64,000 nucleotides of DNA. It comes from Endotrypanum monterogeii. Its lineage: Eukaryota > Euglenozoa > Kinetoplastea > Trypanosomatida > Trypanosomatidae. Below are positions 1 to 11,010 of this stretch, in pieces. The position numbers were made by a program, and so were the translations under genes. The DNA is taken from positions 62,001 through 126,000 of the forward strand of contig CM007347.1 in NCBI GenBank assembly GCA_000333855.2, read 5' to 3'. The notes under the pieces are model-generated. The model was not told where the DNA came from and did no database searches. It saw only the letters and a program-made list of their open reading frames with translations. Every line of letters starts with the position of its first letter. Within the stretch, counting starts at the first letter, position 1.

Positions 1-1351
1 AGCAATCAAGGTGGTGTCGGCTGGTCATGCGATGTCAGGGCTCGGAGAAGAAAAAAAACAGGTGTGGGACTGATAATCCGAGTGCAGAGAAATTCATTCT
101 TGAAACTAGCGATCAGCAGTAAAAATATTCCAAGCACAACTCTCCAACGTCTGATTGCCAACTGCTCTCCTTTTGTTTCTGTTGACGTCTTAGTCCCAAG
201 TTTGTTTCTTCCCCCCGCCCCCTCCCTCATCCTTTGCACAAACGCACACAAATTCATCCATGAGTGTATAACCACGAATCGAAAGCTGCTCCCCCTCCCT
301 ACCACGTACACTTCGCTTTTTCCGTTCTCCAAACAGAAGGGAGCAAAGAAGAAAATGAAAGCTAACTATGGAGAAAGAATGGAAAATGCACAAATTTATA
401 TATAAATACACGTACAAAATACCATTTCGGCCACACACGTGTATGGCGAGTTTGAACACATCGGAGAAAATGACACGCTATTACAAATAAATAAGAGAGC
501 ATACGAAGGCGAATGATATACAGTCATGACCGCAGGGTTGAGTATAGATGCCAGTCGTGGTCTTCACTGTACAAACGTGTCACTTGAATACAAACTTCTC
601 CTTTGCTACCGCACATGGAAACGACGTGGTCAGTGTCGTCCATTATTCTTCGTAGCCGCCACACCCCAACCTGTTGTCAAGACGTGACGAAAAAAACCTC
701 TGTGGAGTGCCCTTCAGACACAAGAGGAGAAATAGCTATCAGAAACTTCAAAAGAAAACAAGGAATCACTCAGACCCTCTCCCCCCCCCACACACACACG
801 CACACATTCGCAGAAACAAAAAATGAGCGAGGGGGAATCGGAGGAGTGGAGTGAGTAAGGGGTGGAACAGCAAACAGAAAAAAAAAGGGGGAAGAAAAAC
901 CAAAGGACATCAGAGGCGATAACACGCATGCAAAGAGAGGGAGATCTGTGGTGCAGAGGGGGAAAAAAAATAGCAAAGAAGAAAGAGGACGATTCGATAG
1001 CCAATGAGGGAAAAAAAAGGCCACAGGGGAAGATGCGCAGAAGGGATCGATGTATGACTCTGTTATTTCGCTTGTGTGGCAAAAGAAAATATCCTCGGTA
1101 GAAAGATTGGCTAAGGAAAAAGGGAAAAGGGAAGAAAAGAGACAAGGAGAAGCACCACCGGTGTCAACAGGATGAACGTGAGACTTATGTACATTTAAGT
1201 ATTCCATTCGTCCTTCACATACCAAAAGTCGACTATATATATATACCAGAACATTGCGGCATGCGCCGTCAGCATTTTCAGCGGTAAACAAGGAAACACG
1301 AAAAAGTAAAAAGGGAGCACCACAGCGATAAAAGGATCTAAAACGGACGCG

Positions 1352-1387
<36 letters not shown>

Positions 1388-1836
1388 AAAAAAGCTGACC
1401 AACCAACCAGACGTGATCAGGGTTACTCAAAACCTCTTGAGAGCAGAGCCCTGGAGAAAGGTAAATCTCTTCCACTCGGTACCACCCTGTCCTCGCCGCT
1501 TCTTTTAAAGTGAAACCTTGCACGAATAAATGTGACTTCAGACATAATATTCCCGCCACGCTCCGCAAAAGGTGAGGGGCTCCCATGCCACTGGCACAGT
1601 CAGAAATGGTAAGTAAGCTCGCAATCGCATTAGAAGATACCTGCGTGTGTAAAGATACAAGGCGGGAGGAGAAAAGGGGGGAAAAGAAAGGGATGGGAAG
1701 ATCTAGTCACCAGCTCCAAACGTAGTGAAGAGCAAGTGTGCTCTCGCAAAATAAAAAAAAAATGGACGATAGTTCGCTCTTTTCGACGACTGCCAATACA
1801 CGACAACGTCGCAAGCGGCGACGCACACCACTGCAT
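1..1836. other. Intergenic region, left edge
   Basis: No convincing coding sequence. It is the 3' flank of the minus-strand gene that ends at 1837, and probably the 5' flank of another minus-strand gene beyond the window. It holds a CA/AC run (1352-1383), a short TA run near 1235, and long purine-rich stretches (about 850-1140) that are pyrimidine tracts on the minus strand, as expected near trans-splice or polyadenylation signals. Short open frames on both strands have simple-sequence composition and resemble no family. Confidence 0.6.
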
Positions 1837-4800
1837 TTACGTCAATGCCTTTATTCGAGGAACGTGCTCCCCCCCGCCGAGTGCCTTGCCGATAACCCGG
1901 GTATTGTGAGAGGCTGCATCCGCTGAAGAACGTAAATCCCTGGAGGAAGGAGGTAGCCGCTTCGAATTTATATTGGAGATGAAGGAGCGGTCGACCTCTG
2001 GCGTAATACCTACTACACGACTCTTTACAGACGATCCCGGGCACGAAATGGGAGTATCCACGTTGCGCTGGGAACGGCGCGTACTTGAGCTCAACAGAGG
2101 TAATTGTCCTTGATTCCTGGAACTCCTGGAAAACCCGCTACTCGCCACAGTTTCGCGCAAAGGCGTTGTTGAAGCGAGATAATCCGGCGTATCCTCGACG
2201 ATCTCACCTGCAAAATCGTCAGGAATAAACGAAACACTTAGCTCCTTGCTGATACGAAGTCGTTGGCGACGCCTCCGGATCGAAGATGAGGGGTCACACG
2301 ACCTTTGCGACGCCATCAGGTTCGGTTCTCGTATGTCCCGGTGATGGGCACGCCTGGCATTCGCCCCGAGGGCATGGTCCTTCACACCAGAGGTGTGCTG
2401 GGTGTACATCTCAGGCGGTTGCTCATGAATCTCTCCGTTCCGAACCTCGACGATTGACGTATTTAAGGTACGGGACCGTTGCAGGTACACTCGCCGCTTT
2501 TTCACGGGCACAACATTGGAGGGCTCAGTATCTCTCGACTCAGCGGCCTCTATCACCTGCGGTTTGCTATACCGCGTAGAGTGACCGTTACTCTCGCCGC
2601 CTGGCCCTCGCCTACGCAGATTGTGGATCGCTCTTACAGGTTTCCCATTTTCATTATGGAGGTTCACGCCCTTCCAGTCTGTATCTCTCAATTCCTCAAT
2701 CTCACCCGCCTCCTCCACTGCCACGTCCGCGAAGCTACACGACCGATTGCAGCTACTCACTTTTACACGGCGCTTCTTTTTTCGAGAGAGAGCGACTGTC
2801 TTAGCCTGGGAGCCTGTATTGTCACCGCTTAGGTCAGGAGCACCGTCTTTTGTGGAGTCGTCGAAATGAGCACCATTCGTTGCCCCATTCAGACGAGACC
2901 GCCGTGGCCTTCCCGTATAAGCCGTTGCCGGAGCAGTTGGTGTGATGTCTGTCATTTGAGGCGATTCCGGTGCCCTTATAGGCATCAGTACCGATTCCTC
3001 TAATACCTCCCCTGCCTCCACATTAGGGAGCTCCATGAAGGAACAGCTTCGAGCAGTTTTCCGAGGTCCACGGCGGCGGGTTGTTTTGCGCCGGGTTCTC
3101 AGCAAGTTGTCCTCCTCTTGGATCAACCCAGCATCCTCCATGGGTATGCTTTCGAAAGACGTCGTATTGCCCTGCCGCCGCGTGCGAGGGCGGCGACCAG
3201 GCCTTTTTATGCCGGCAGGAGCAGCTGGCACACTTCGCAGATATTGTGGTGTTGCCTCGCCACTCGAGTTTTTCGCCTTGACGCTTTCCAGCAGCTCTTG
3301 CTCCCCCTCAATAATCTCACCAGCTGCCATGTCCTCCTGTATCTCAGAGAAAGAGACGCCGAGTCCTCCTCGCTGGCGCGAGCGACGCACTTTTTTAGCG
3401 GGTTCAAAAAGGACACTGCTCTCCTTCGCAGCGTACCTCCGCAACTCCGAGGACATCACTCTCTCGTTGACCTGCAGCAGTTCGCTCATTGATGTCGATA
3501 TATTTCCCTCTCTCCTCCGCATACCTCTCCTATACGTGGAACTGAGTACATTCTCCTTCAACTTCTTTTTACTTCCAGTTGCAGCAAAAAGCTTTGCAAA
3601 CTTGACTGACGCATCATTTTCATGGACAGCGGTGGTCATCTCACGCATCTTTAGAATTTGTAGCTTTACTACCATGGCCTTTTCTGGCGGTAGGGTCATA
3701 ATTGCTTTCTTGATCCTGGTCTTCAGCGCGGGCTCCTCACCCATCCGGATCTCATCGGGCACCCCCTTCAGCACCTCCATCGCCTCCATGCATGTGCGGA
3801 TCTCCTGCAGTGGCTCGAGCTCCCTCCTGAAGTTGCGATCGTTCCAGTCCAGCTTTGCGAACTCGACAACAGGAACGACCTGACCGGGCTCCTTCAGGCG
3901 TGAAACCAGGTGACGAATGGCCTCGCCGTTAGCTGAGCTGCTTGGAAGCGCACGACTCTCCATCGCGTGTATCGTTGCCACCATAGCCTGATCGGAAGGC
4001 AGTGTCATAATTGCTTTCTTGATCCTGGTCTTCAGCGCGGGCTCCTCACCCATCCGGATCTCATCGGGCACCCCCTTCAGCACCTCCATCGCCTCCATGC
4101 ATGTGCGGATCTCCTGCAGTGGCTCGAGCTCCCTCCTGAAGTTGCGATCGTTCCAGTCCAGCTTTGCGAACTCGACAACAGGAACGACCTGACCGGGCTC
4201 CTTCAGGCGTGAAACCAGGTGACGAATGGCCTCGCCGTTAGCTGAGCTGCTTGGAAGCGCACGACTCTCCATCGCGTGTATCGTTGCCACCATAGCCTGA
4301 TCGGAAGGCAGTGTCATAATTGCTTTCTTGATCCTGGTCTTCAGCGCGGGCTCCTCACCCATCCGGATCTCATCGGGCACCCCCTTCAGCACCTCCATCG
4401 CCTCCATGCATGTGCGGATCTCCTGCAGTGGCTCGAGCTCCCTCCTGAAGTTGCGATCGTTCCAGTCCAGCTTTGCGAACTCGACAACAGGAACGACCTG
4501 ACCGGGCTCCTTCAGGCGTGAAACCAGGTGACGAATGGCCTCGCCGTTAGCTGAGCTGCTTGGAAGCGCACGACTCTCCATCGCGTGTATCGTTGCCACC
4601 ATAGCCTGATCGGAAGGCAGTGTCATAATTGCTTTCTTGATCCTGGTCTTCAGCGCGGGCTCCTCACCCATCCGGATCTCATCGGGCACCCCCTTCAGCA
4701 CCTCCATCGCCTCCATGCATGTGCGGATCTCCTGCAGTGGCTCGAGCTCCCTCCTGAAGTTGCGATCGTTCCAGTCCAGCTTTGCGAACTCGACAACAGG

Positions 4801-6111
4801 AACGACCTGACCGGGCTCCTTCAGGCGTGAAACCAGGTGACGAATGGCCTCGCCGTTAGCTGAGCTGCTTGGAAGCGCACGACTCTCCATCGCGTGTATC
4901 GTTGCCACCATAGCCTGATCGGAAGGCAGTGTCATAATTGCTTTCTTGATCCTGGTCTTCAGCGCGGGCTCCTCACCCATCCGGATCTCATCGGGCACCC
5001 CCTTCAGCACCTCCATCGCCTCCATGCATGTGCGGATCTCCTGCAGTGGCTCGAGAACAGTGTGTGAATTTTCATCGTTGAAATTCACTTTATCAAATGC
5101 ATCTAATGGTACCTGTGAATTGGGATCTCTCAAGCGCCCAACAAGTTCCTTAATGGCCTTTGAGTTCTGTACATCCGCTTGTATAACTCGAGAAGACGCT
5201 CCGTGAGGTTGGGAGGACCTGATTTCACGGCTTTTGATAGTTTGTACTTTAGCAGCAATAGCCCTCTCTGGCGGAAGAGATTCGATAGCTTCAATGACGT
5301 CAACAGCAAGCTTTGCGTCACGCTCAAGGATATTTCCCTTTTGTCCGATAAGCTTTTTGATTTGCTGAAGAGGTACAAGCTCTTCCCGAAAGTTGTCATC
5401 TTCGAAGTCAACAAAGTCAAAAGCCTCCAATGATACGTCATCTGAAGGGTTTCGTAAGCGCTTTATGAGTGTATGGATAAGCTGGGCATTCAGCGGCGCC
5501 TCCTCTTCATCGGAAAGGGAAACGGGCGTTTCCGCATCGAAAACCTCGTATGTGGGGGGCTTCACCTTACCAATTTGACGAGTTCCTCTCCGTCGCTCAA
5601 ACGTAATCGGAAGGGCTTCGGAAACAGTAGAGGAGTCATCATTGTCATCTGTGCTGCTAAAGGACGAAGTAACCACAGTTTGGTTAACGTCCCTGGCACC
5701 AGGGCCACACTGTCGGCGTATCCGTTTATAGTCGACAAAAACCTCCAGTGGCACATCGGAAAGAGAAAGACTTTCCACCTCGCCTACCTCCTCCCAAACC
5801 CCAGATGGAATCTTCGGGTAGGCCGGTGCCCCAACACAACGCTTCGGGTTGCTATTGATAAACTCAAAGGCCAGGGGAACGTAATCCTCACTGTTTTCAG
5901 AAAACGAGTCGCCAGATGACGATGTGTCCTCATATGATGAGGTTTCATAGTAATGATTGCTAACTCGCCCAACATGCCGAAGAACACGACCAGTTATCAG
6001 GTGCGTTGAGAGGGCACTTTCATCACTTGAAACCGATAGCGACGGCAAATGGGTTTTCTGGAGATCGCGCGCCGATGCAACCCTCCAAGTGGCCCGTATA
6101 TTCTGCTGCAT
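1837..6111 (-). CDS. Large repeat protein with perfect 103-residue tandem repeats and a C-terminal motif array; unrecognised
   Basis: A 1424-residue protein from an ATG at 6111-6109. The family is not recognised. Three regions are visible. The N-terminal ~200 residues are Ser/Asp/Glu-rich and look disordered. Residues ~215-840 hold helical repeats of about 103 residues with a core like DxNxRxxLEPLQEIR. The first two are diverged, then four full copies plus part of a fifth look identical at DNA level (309-bp period, copies beginning 3961, 4270, 4579 and 4888). Residues ~870-1330 are basic and disordered and carry about six copies of a short element: an Arg/Lys cluster, then SxSF or TSF, then a few residues and AGEIxE. 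No signal peptide or membrane segment is seen. A repeated helical array joined to repeated short linear motifs suggests a structural or scaffold role, which is inference only. Repeat number may differ between strains or be miscounted in the assembly. Confidence 0.85.
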   Translation of the reverse strand: MQQNIRATWRVASARDLQKTHLPSLSVSSDESALSTHLITGRVLRHVGRVSNHYYETSSYEDTSSSGDSFSENSEDYVPLAFEFINSNPKRCVGAPAYPKIPSGVWEEVGEVESLSLSDVPLEVFVDYKRIRRQCGPGARDVNQTVVTSSFSSTDDNDDSSTVSEALPITFERRRGTRQIGKVKPPTYEVFDAETPVSLSDEEEAPLNAQLIHTLIKRLRNPSDDVSLEAFDFVDFEDDNFREELVPLQQIKKLIGQKGNILERDAKLAVDVIEAIESLPPERAIAAKVQTIKSREIRSSQPHGASSRVIQADVQNSKAIKELVGRLRDPNSQVPLDAFDKVNFNDENSHTVLEPLQEIRTCMEAMEVLKGVPDEIRMGEEPALKTRIKKAIMTLPSDQAMVATIHAMESRALPSSSANGEAIRHLVSRLKEPGQVVPVVEFAKLDWNDRNFRRELEPLQEIRTCMEAMEVLKGVPDEIRMGEEPALKTRIKKAIMTLPSDQAMVATIHAMESRALPSSSANGEAIRHLVSRLKEPGQVVPVVEFAKLDWNDRNFRRELEPLQEIRTCMEAMEVLKGVPDEIRMGEEPALKTRIKKAIMTLPSDQAMVATIHAMESRALPSSSANGEAIRHLVSRLKEPGQVVPVVEFAKLDWNDRNFRRELEPLQEIRTCMEAMEVLKGVPDEIRMGEEPALKTRIKKAIMTLPSDQAMVATIHAMESRALPSSSANGEAIRHLVSRLKEPGQVVPVVEFAKLDWNDRNFRRELEPLQEIRTCMEAMEVLKGVPDEIRMGEEPALKTRIKKAIMTLPPEKAMVVKLQILKMREMTTAVHENDASVKFAKLFAATGSKKKLKENVLSSTYRRGMRRREGNISTSMSELLQVNERVMSSELRRYAAKESSVLFEPAKKVRRSRQRGGLGVSFSEIQEDMAAGEIIEGEQELLESVKAKNSSGEATPQYLRSVPAAPAGIKRPGRRPRTRRQGNTTSFESIPMEDAGLIQEEDNLLRTRRKTTRRRGPRKTARSCSFMELPNVEAGEVLEESVLMPIRAPESPQMTDITPTAPATAYTGRPRRSRLNGATNGAHFDDSTKDGAPDLSGDNTGSQAKTVALSRKKKRRVKVSSCNRSCSFADVAVEEAGEIEELRDTDWKGVNLHNENGKPVRAIHNLRRRGPGGESNGHSTRYSKPQVIEAAESRDTEPSNVVPVKKRRVYLQRSRTLNTSIVEVRNGEIHEQPPEMYTQHTSGVKDHALGANARRAHHRDIREPNLMASQRSCDPSSSIRRRRQRLRISKELSVSFIPDDFAGEIVEDTPDYLASTTPLRETVASSGFSRSSRNQGQLPLLSSSTRRSQRNVDTPISCPGSSVKSRVVGITPEVDRSFISNINSKRLPPSSRDLRSSADAASHNTRVIGKALGGGEHVPRIKALT
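3699..5056 (-). repeat. 309-bp in-frame tandem repeat, about 4.4 copies
   Basis: The same 309-bp sequence recurs without visible differences. The phrase beginning catcgcgtgtatcg occurs at 3961, 4270, 4579 and 4888. The period is 103 codons, so the reading frame is kept. Outside this block the flanking repeats of the same gene are clearly diverged, so the central copies are either recently amplified or kept uniform by conversion. Confidence 0.95.
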
Positions 6112-6150
6112 GGGAGCTAAGGGCTAGAAAGTACTATCCAGCCAGGGATG

Positions 6151-6186
<36 letters not shown>

Positions 6187-6398
6187 TCGTACGTAGGTAA
6201 AGAAAAAAGAAGAAGTCGACGACGCCGTGGGACGCGTCGTACGGTCGTCTACTACTACACGTATAAGTAACGTACGTACGTTNNNNNNNNNNNNNNNNNN
6301 NNTACCCTACCGGTAACGGTCCGGTACCGTACTTACTTCGTCGTGTCGACTAGGAGGACGTACGGACGTAGAAGTAACTATACTACGACGACGAGTAG

Positions 6399-6431
<33 letters not shown>

Positions 6432-7247
6432 GTCCGTTACAGGTAGAAAAAAAAAGAGAATCGGCAGCCTGGGAGCGCTACGTGGCTCATACACGATATA
6501 AGTCGAGCTTATTTCTTTTGCGGCATGAAGATTGAAGAGTTTGTAGAGCGAAAATCCTGAGTTGAGGTGTGCAAAGAATAACCTGTGACTGTAAGAAAGT
6601 TAATTTCTTCTCAACGGAAATAAAGATGCCTTTTTCTCCTCTGAAGAAAATCAAGGTATGGACTGTGTAAACTGCTTTAATTTTCTTAAGGAAAAACATG
6701 CGATGCTATTATTCCTGTATATTGCGGGCTGTGGTTTTTTTCTTAAAGGAGCCTCCAAGCAATTAGCGGGTTTCATCAAAGAGGTGGTAGTATCATTTCC
6801 TTCTGCAAACATGTAAGAAGTTAAGACGTGGGAGCGTCTCATGCTTCACACAAGAACATACAGAGGAAAACCACATTAGAAAAAAAACCGCTAAAGATTA
6901 TCGCCCCTTTACCAACCTTCGACAAAAAAAAAGGAAACAAGACGCCAGCTGAATGCAGCACACTAATACTGAAGAGTGGGACAAAAAAAATATTTTCTTT
7001 CACCGCGCACACGGCGGCTCTGCTGACCTCGCTCAGGCAACTCTGAGAGTTTCACAACAGCGACCGTTTTTGACAGCGAAAATCTAAAATAGTTGTGCAC
7101 TCGGTTCACAACGCATAGCCTACGTACTATTCCCATATGGTATCACCACGCTCAGAACAGCTTTAGTTGAATCAATTTCGTGCAGATTGAATAAAAGAAA
7201 GCAGTGCTAGATGAACGCACGATAAAAAGAATTCTACCACCACCTTC
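6112..7247. other. Intergenic region with assembly gap
   Basis: Lies between the minus-strand repeat gene and the minus-strand acyl carrier protein gene. The left part (6154-6429) is a TA microsatellite, odd sequence, 20 Ns, odd sequence and another TA microsatellite, described separately. The rest (6430-7247) is AT-rich with no credible open frame and is presumably 3' UTR of the carrier protein gene plus spacer. Confidence 0.7.
6154..6429. other. Probable assembly artefact around a 20-N gap, flanked by TA microsatellites
   Basis: TA runs at 6154-6184 and 6400-6429 bracket about 98 bases of odd sequence on each side of Ns at 6283-6302. The odd sequence nearly lacks the dinucleotides TG, CA, GC and AT and is dominated by steps T-A-C-G. 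That is the pattern expected from dephased 454 pyrosequencing reads after a long dinucleotide repeat. It should not be read as genomic sequence. Confidence 0.75.
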
Positions 7248-7700
7248 TCATTTGGCCATCGGGTTCTGTGCAATATACTCGACGGCGTCAGGTATGGACT
7301 GAATCTTTTCCGCATCGTGATCCGGGATATCTAGGATAAATTCCTGTTCGATGGCAAACACAACCTCGACTACGTCGAGTGAGTTCAACCCCAGATCATT
7401 CACGAAATGAGACTCTGGGGTAACCTTCGAGGCATCGACCTTTTCGAAGTTCTTCACGACCTCTAGCACACGAGTGAGGACATCGTTTTTGTCAAGCAGG
7501 TACTGACCGCTGCGCGTGGCCTGTTCCTCATTGTGGCCGCCGGAATACATCCGTTGCGAGCACCGAAAAGACGGGGTAACGCGAGAATGCGCAACTGAGC
7601 TGAAACGAACAAGAGTCTGCGGCTGCCAAGGTGTAGCAAGAGCAGCAGCTAGGCACAACGTCACGCCATTGCCCAAACGACGAGAAAACGTCCGCTGCAT
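7248..7700 (-). CDS. ACP: Mitochondrial acyl carrier protein
   Basis: A 150-residue protein starting with ATG at 7700-7698. Residues 1 to ~50 are Arg/Ser/Ala-rich without acidic residues, a typical mitochondrial presequence. The carrier fold follows (about residues 68-148) with the 4'-phosphopantetheine attachment site at Ser107 in the context DLGLNSLDVVEV, then helix III (IPDHDAEKI) and a C-terminal helix. The protein carries growing acyl chains in mitochondrial type II fatty acid synthesis and, in other eukaryotes, joins respiratory complex I and the LYR-protein/iron-sulfur assembly system. The usual Asp before the serine (DSL) is Asn here, and I believe this is common in trypanosomatid orthologues. 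It is the first gene of the leftward array and faces the strand-switch region. Confidence 0.95.
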   Translation of the reverse strand: MQRTFSRRLGNGVTLCLAAALATPWQPQTLVRFSSVAHSRVTPSFRCSQRMYSGGHNEEQATRSGQYLLDKNDVLTRVLEVVKNFEKVDASKVTPESHFVNDLGLNSLDVVEVVFAIEQEFILDIPDHDAEKIQSIPDAVEYIAQNPMAK

Positions 7701-7850
7701 CGTTACTCTGCAAATCGATTTTCAATAATTTTTTCTGTTTTTTTTTTTTTGTGTGTGTGTGTGAGTGCTTAACAAGAAACGGTTCACAGCAGTCGACAGG
7801 TGAGATTGACACTGTAAAAAAGCAGAAGCGACAGACAAAGTCCGTGTTTT

Positions 7851-7966
7851 CTTATCGACCAATTCAATCAAGATGATGGATGATTCAGTAAATGAGTAGT
7901 AAATCCAAACGAAAAGGAAAGGAAGGATAAATGAAAAAAAAAAAGTGACGCAGGAAAAGAAAATTG
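7851..7966 (-). promoter_or_regulatory. Candidate trans-splice tract and acceptor for the acyl carrier protein gene
   Basis: The plus strand at 7903-7966 is almost all purine, so the minus strand has a long T/C tract. The first minus-strand AG after it is at 7852-7851, about 150 nt upstream of the start codon. This layout fits spliced-leader addition. The exact site is inferred. Confidence 0.4.
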
Positions 7967-10593
7967 TCCCAATGTATGCACTGCTCTCTAGTTGACTCGT
8001 ATGCTTACCGTTAGCTGCGTATTTCCTCATTAACTGCAGCAGCAGCTACTAGGAAACAGCTTCTAGGAGAGAAGCTGCGTCTGCTGTGCAGCCTTTGATG
8101 TGAACAAGCGCGCGCTAGCATAAATATATTTTCCTAATGGTGACCCTTGTATACGACCACAGCGCTGAAAGAAAGTCTGTAGGTCCGTTTTTTCTCTTAG
8201 TACATCGTTAAGGATCCTCGTCAAAAGAGAGGGTGGCTCAGGAACGGCAAGAGCAGATTTTAATAGATCTCCTGATGTCACTGAACTCAGAGAGAGAGCG
8301 TTATTCTTGAATAGAAACAAGTCCGCGCTAATCAAAGTGTTCATAGAACCAAAAGCACGAGTTCAAGACATTTTTTTTTTCCGCTCATGACGTGTTGTAC
8401 TCATGATCTACATATTCTCCTCCATGTGTCACTGAGGTAGCAGTAAAACCATTATTCTGAGCTGCAAATGGGCCTTGAACGAGGTGAACAAAGCGCTAGC
8501 CACTTTTGACGAAAAAAGATAAGTAGTCAGAGGAAGGGCGTGCATTGTGATCTTACAAGTCATAGAAATACGCAGGAGAGAAAAACTATGTTTTTCTCTA
8601 TCTGAGATGATAGCGAACCTGTTTTTTGTGGATTCAGTGAAGATATGTCAGTGCTTAGCCTCGGAAGGTGTTTTCCGAGGAAGGAAAACCTCTATACAGC
8701 AGCCTGGACTCTAATAACGGGTGAGGTTGTGAGGACCTCAGAGTAGCGATGATACTGGTAAAGTTGAAACTGTTTTTGGAACTTCAAAGATAACGCAAAA
8801 AGTAAAAGAGGCTTGTGGACCCCCCTCAAAGAAAAAATACAGCTGTAGCTTTGAGGGCCAGATCCAATATGATCAGGCTGTAAAATAAGAGAATTTATGT
8901 GGTCTAACTAGAAAGCGGTAAGCTCAGCCGCGAAAACCAGGGGTGCAATGTGCCCAAAGCCACAAGTATGAAAATTTAGTGATTTTATTTTCATTTCGAA
9001 GCCTTTGAGTTCACCGGGTGAAAACGATATACCGAGAAGGATCCCTTCGCACCCCTCTGGAAACTGGAAGCTGAACGGGCCAGGCTTCGGTACTTGGGTT
9101 TATATTTCAGGTCGCAGCTCGGCTGGTCATCGTCATACGATGCTGAAACGACCCGTTAGCTGTGCGTTCCACAACGCTTGTCATGTGAGCATGCGCCACC
9201 ATGCTTTCCGAAGGAAATGTTTCTCTAATAGCGGGGAGGGGGGGGGTTACTCGATGCGCACCACTTCACCAAACACCCCTTCCCCCCCCCCCCCCGAAAA
9301 AAAAAAAAAAGTGCATATACACCAAGTCCCTGTGTCTCGAGAGGCAACAATTACCGAGACCCATATGTTCAGGTTCTTCTCTCAACACACCTCCACTAGC
9401 AACTCATGTTCTCTTTGCCTAACGTCAGAGGCGCTGACGCAGGAGTGATCTGCTTGTGTTCCAGTTTACAACAACTGCTGGTGTGCAGCCCCGAAAGGTT
9501 CAGGTTTCTGTGAAATAATGGAAGCTAAATCATACAGAAGTAGATTCTCAGTTGTCTTTTGCCTTGACGATGCCAAGACACTCCGATTTTCTGGGATGGA
9601 GAAAACCCAGTGGTGCCTTTTCACATCTGCGGTAAAATGGAACAGGGATCTATTCTGCCCCCTCTCCAATCGGTAAATATTGTTTTGCTGCCAGAAGCCT
9701 GAATGCACAAGTTGTCTGGTGAGGAAGCTTGGCCTCTTTGCGTTCAGCACCATTGCTAAGTACCGTTCGACCAACTAAAGGGTACCCTGCAGATCTCGCG
9801 ATTGACTGCGGCGTGTTTTTTTAACACAAATCATAAACGTCTGAAAGCCTCAAAAAGTGGAGGGTACATATAATTGAGCAATACGCAGTTAAAGTTTTCG
9901 TCCATAGATTATCCTTCATTTACTTGAAGAGCTCTTTTCCGTTTGGGTTTACAAGCGATTCTGTTGATGGTACACTTGCTGAACATTTGAGTCCACTGAA
10001 TCAACTTGCTCACAGCGGTTGCTGGCAAGAAACCTGAAGCTCTTTCTACATGAAAACAACCCAAAGGAGAGATGTGTTCATCATTTAGGCTTAGGTATAA
10101 CAACATCATCATAATGCATCTGGTGTTACTTTCAGTTTTTTAAACGCAGTCAATACTTTCAACCTATTGTCACCACTTAGGGGAAATGTGCCACAATAAC
10201 CCAATGACAGATCATCCCTAATCAGCCCTTTGATTTTTTTAGTCTTTTTTAACCAAATTTTTTTTTCCAAGAAAACTGAAGTCTGCTTCTTCCAAAAATA
10301 AAGTTGCGTTTACGTGGTTCTCTAGGCAAACAACACACGTCTAAGAACTGATCTACCTGCCTGGTATTTTATAAACGGTGTGTGTCACTGTTTGCCCACT
10401 AATCTCTTGCTATTGAGACGGCTTTAACGCCTCCATTGTTGTTTCCTTGACGTTGTTTTTTTCTTGACCGCTCGCATGCTCAGCCTTTGGATGTGAACTT
10501 CTGACGCAGTTTTATGCGTGAGAAGAAAACGCTCTGGAAGCTCGCTCACACACCCCATGGAAACAACATGTGTCCTTTTTTTTCCCCTCAGCA

Positions 10594-11010
10594 GTGGCCC
10601 TGGTGACAAGGGGCAGCTCACCTTCGGGTAGCATTATTCAGTTCCCTTTCTTCGAGAAATCAGGCAGCCCACTTTTCGCAAGGCCCAGGCTAAACCGTTT
10701 CCGGCAGTGGGCTTCTCAAGCATCCACAGTGTCGGAGACTCCCGATGCATCTGAACTGATGTCTGCGGTCAGGGCGTGTGTGGCGCTGCGTAGGCGCGGG
10801 CTTTATCAGTCAACACGTTTGTGTCCTCCAAGTGATGTACAAAGGGTTAGTCTCCAACACGGCGCCAGACAGGGGCTGACTTTCTCTTGAAGTGTGGAGT
10901 TAAAGCACCCCCAGAGTGATGCGATGCGTGGCGAAGGGCAGATGAAGGGAGTCCTTCTGAGGCAACGCTTGTAACAGAGGGTAGGCGTAAGAAGCTGCTG
11001 GGGCTTTTGA
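10594..11010 (+). repeat. Dispersed retroposon-like repeat, copy 1 (family A)
   Basis: The first ~193 bases (10594-10786) match 17232-17425 with only about three differences (one G-run length change and two substitutions). Beyond that, patches of similarity continue, for example gcacccccagag followed by gatgcgatg-like sequence. Non-coding, intergenic and dispersed, it resembles the SIDER class of degenerate retroposons of Leishmania. That assignment is inference, and the right-hand boundary is approximate. Confidence 0.6.

Noticed and set aside
3967..4830. Three identical 81-residue plus-strand open frames
   Set aside because: They are antisense shadows of the 309-bp tandem repeat in the minus-strand gene.
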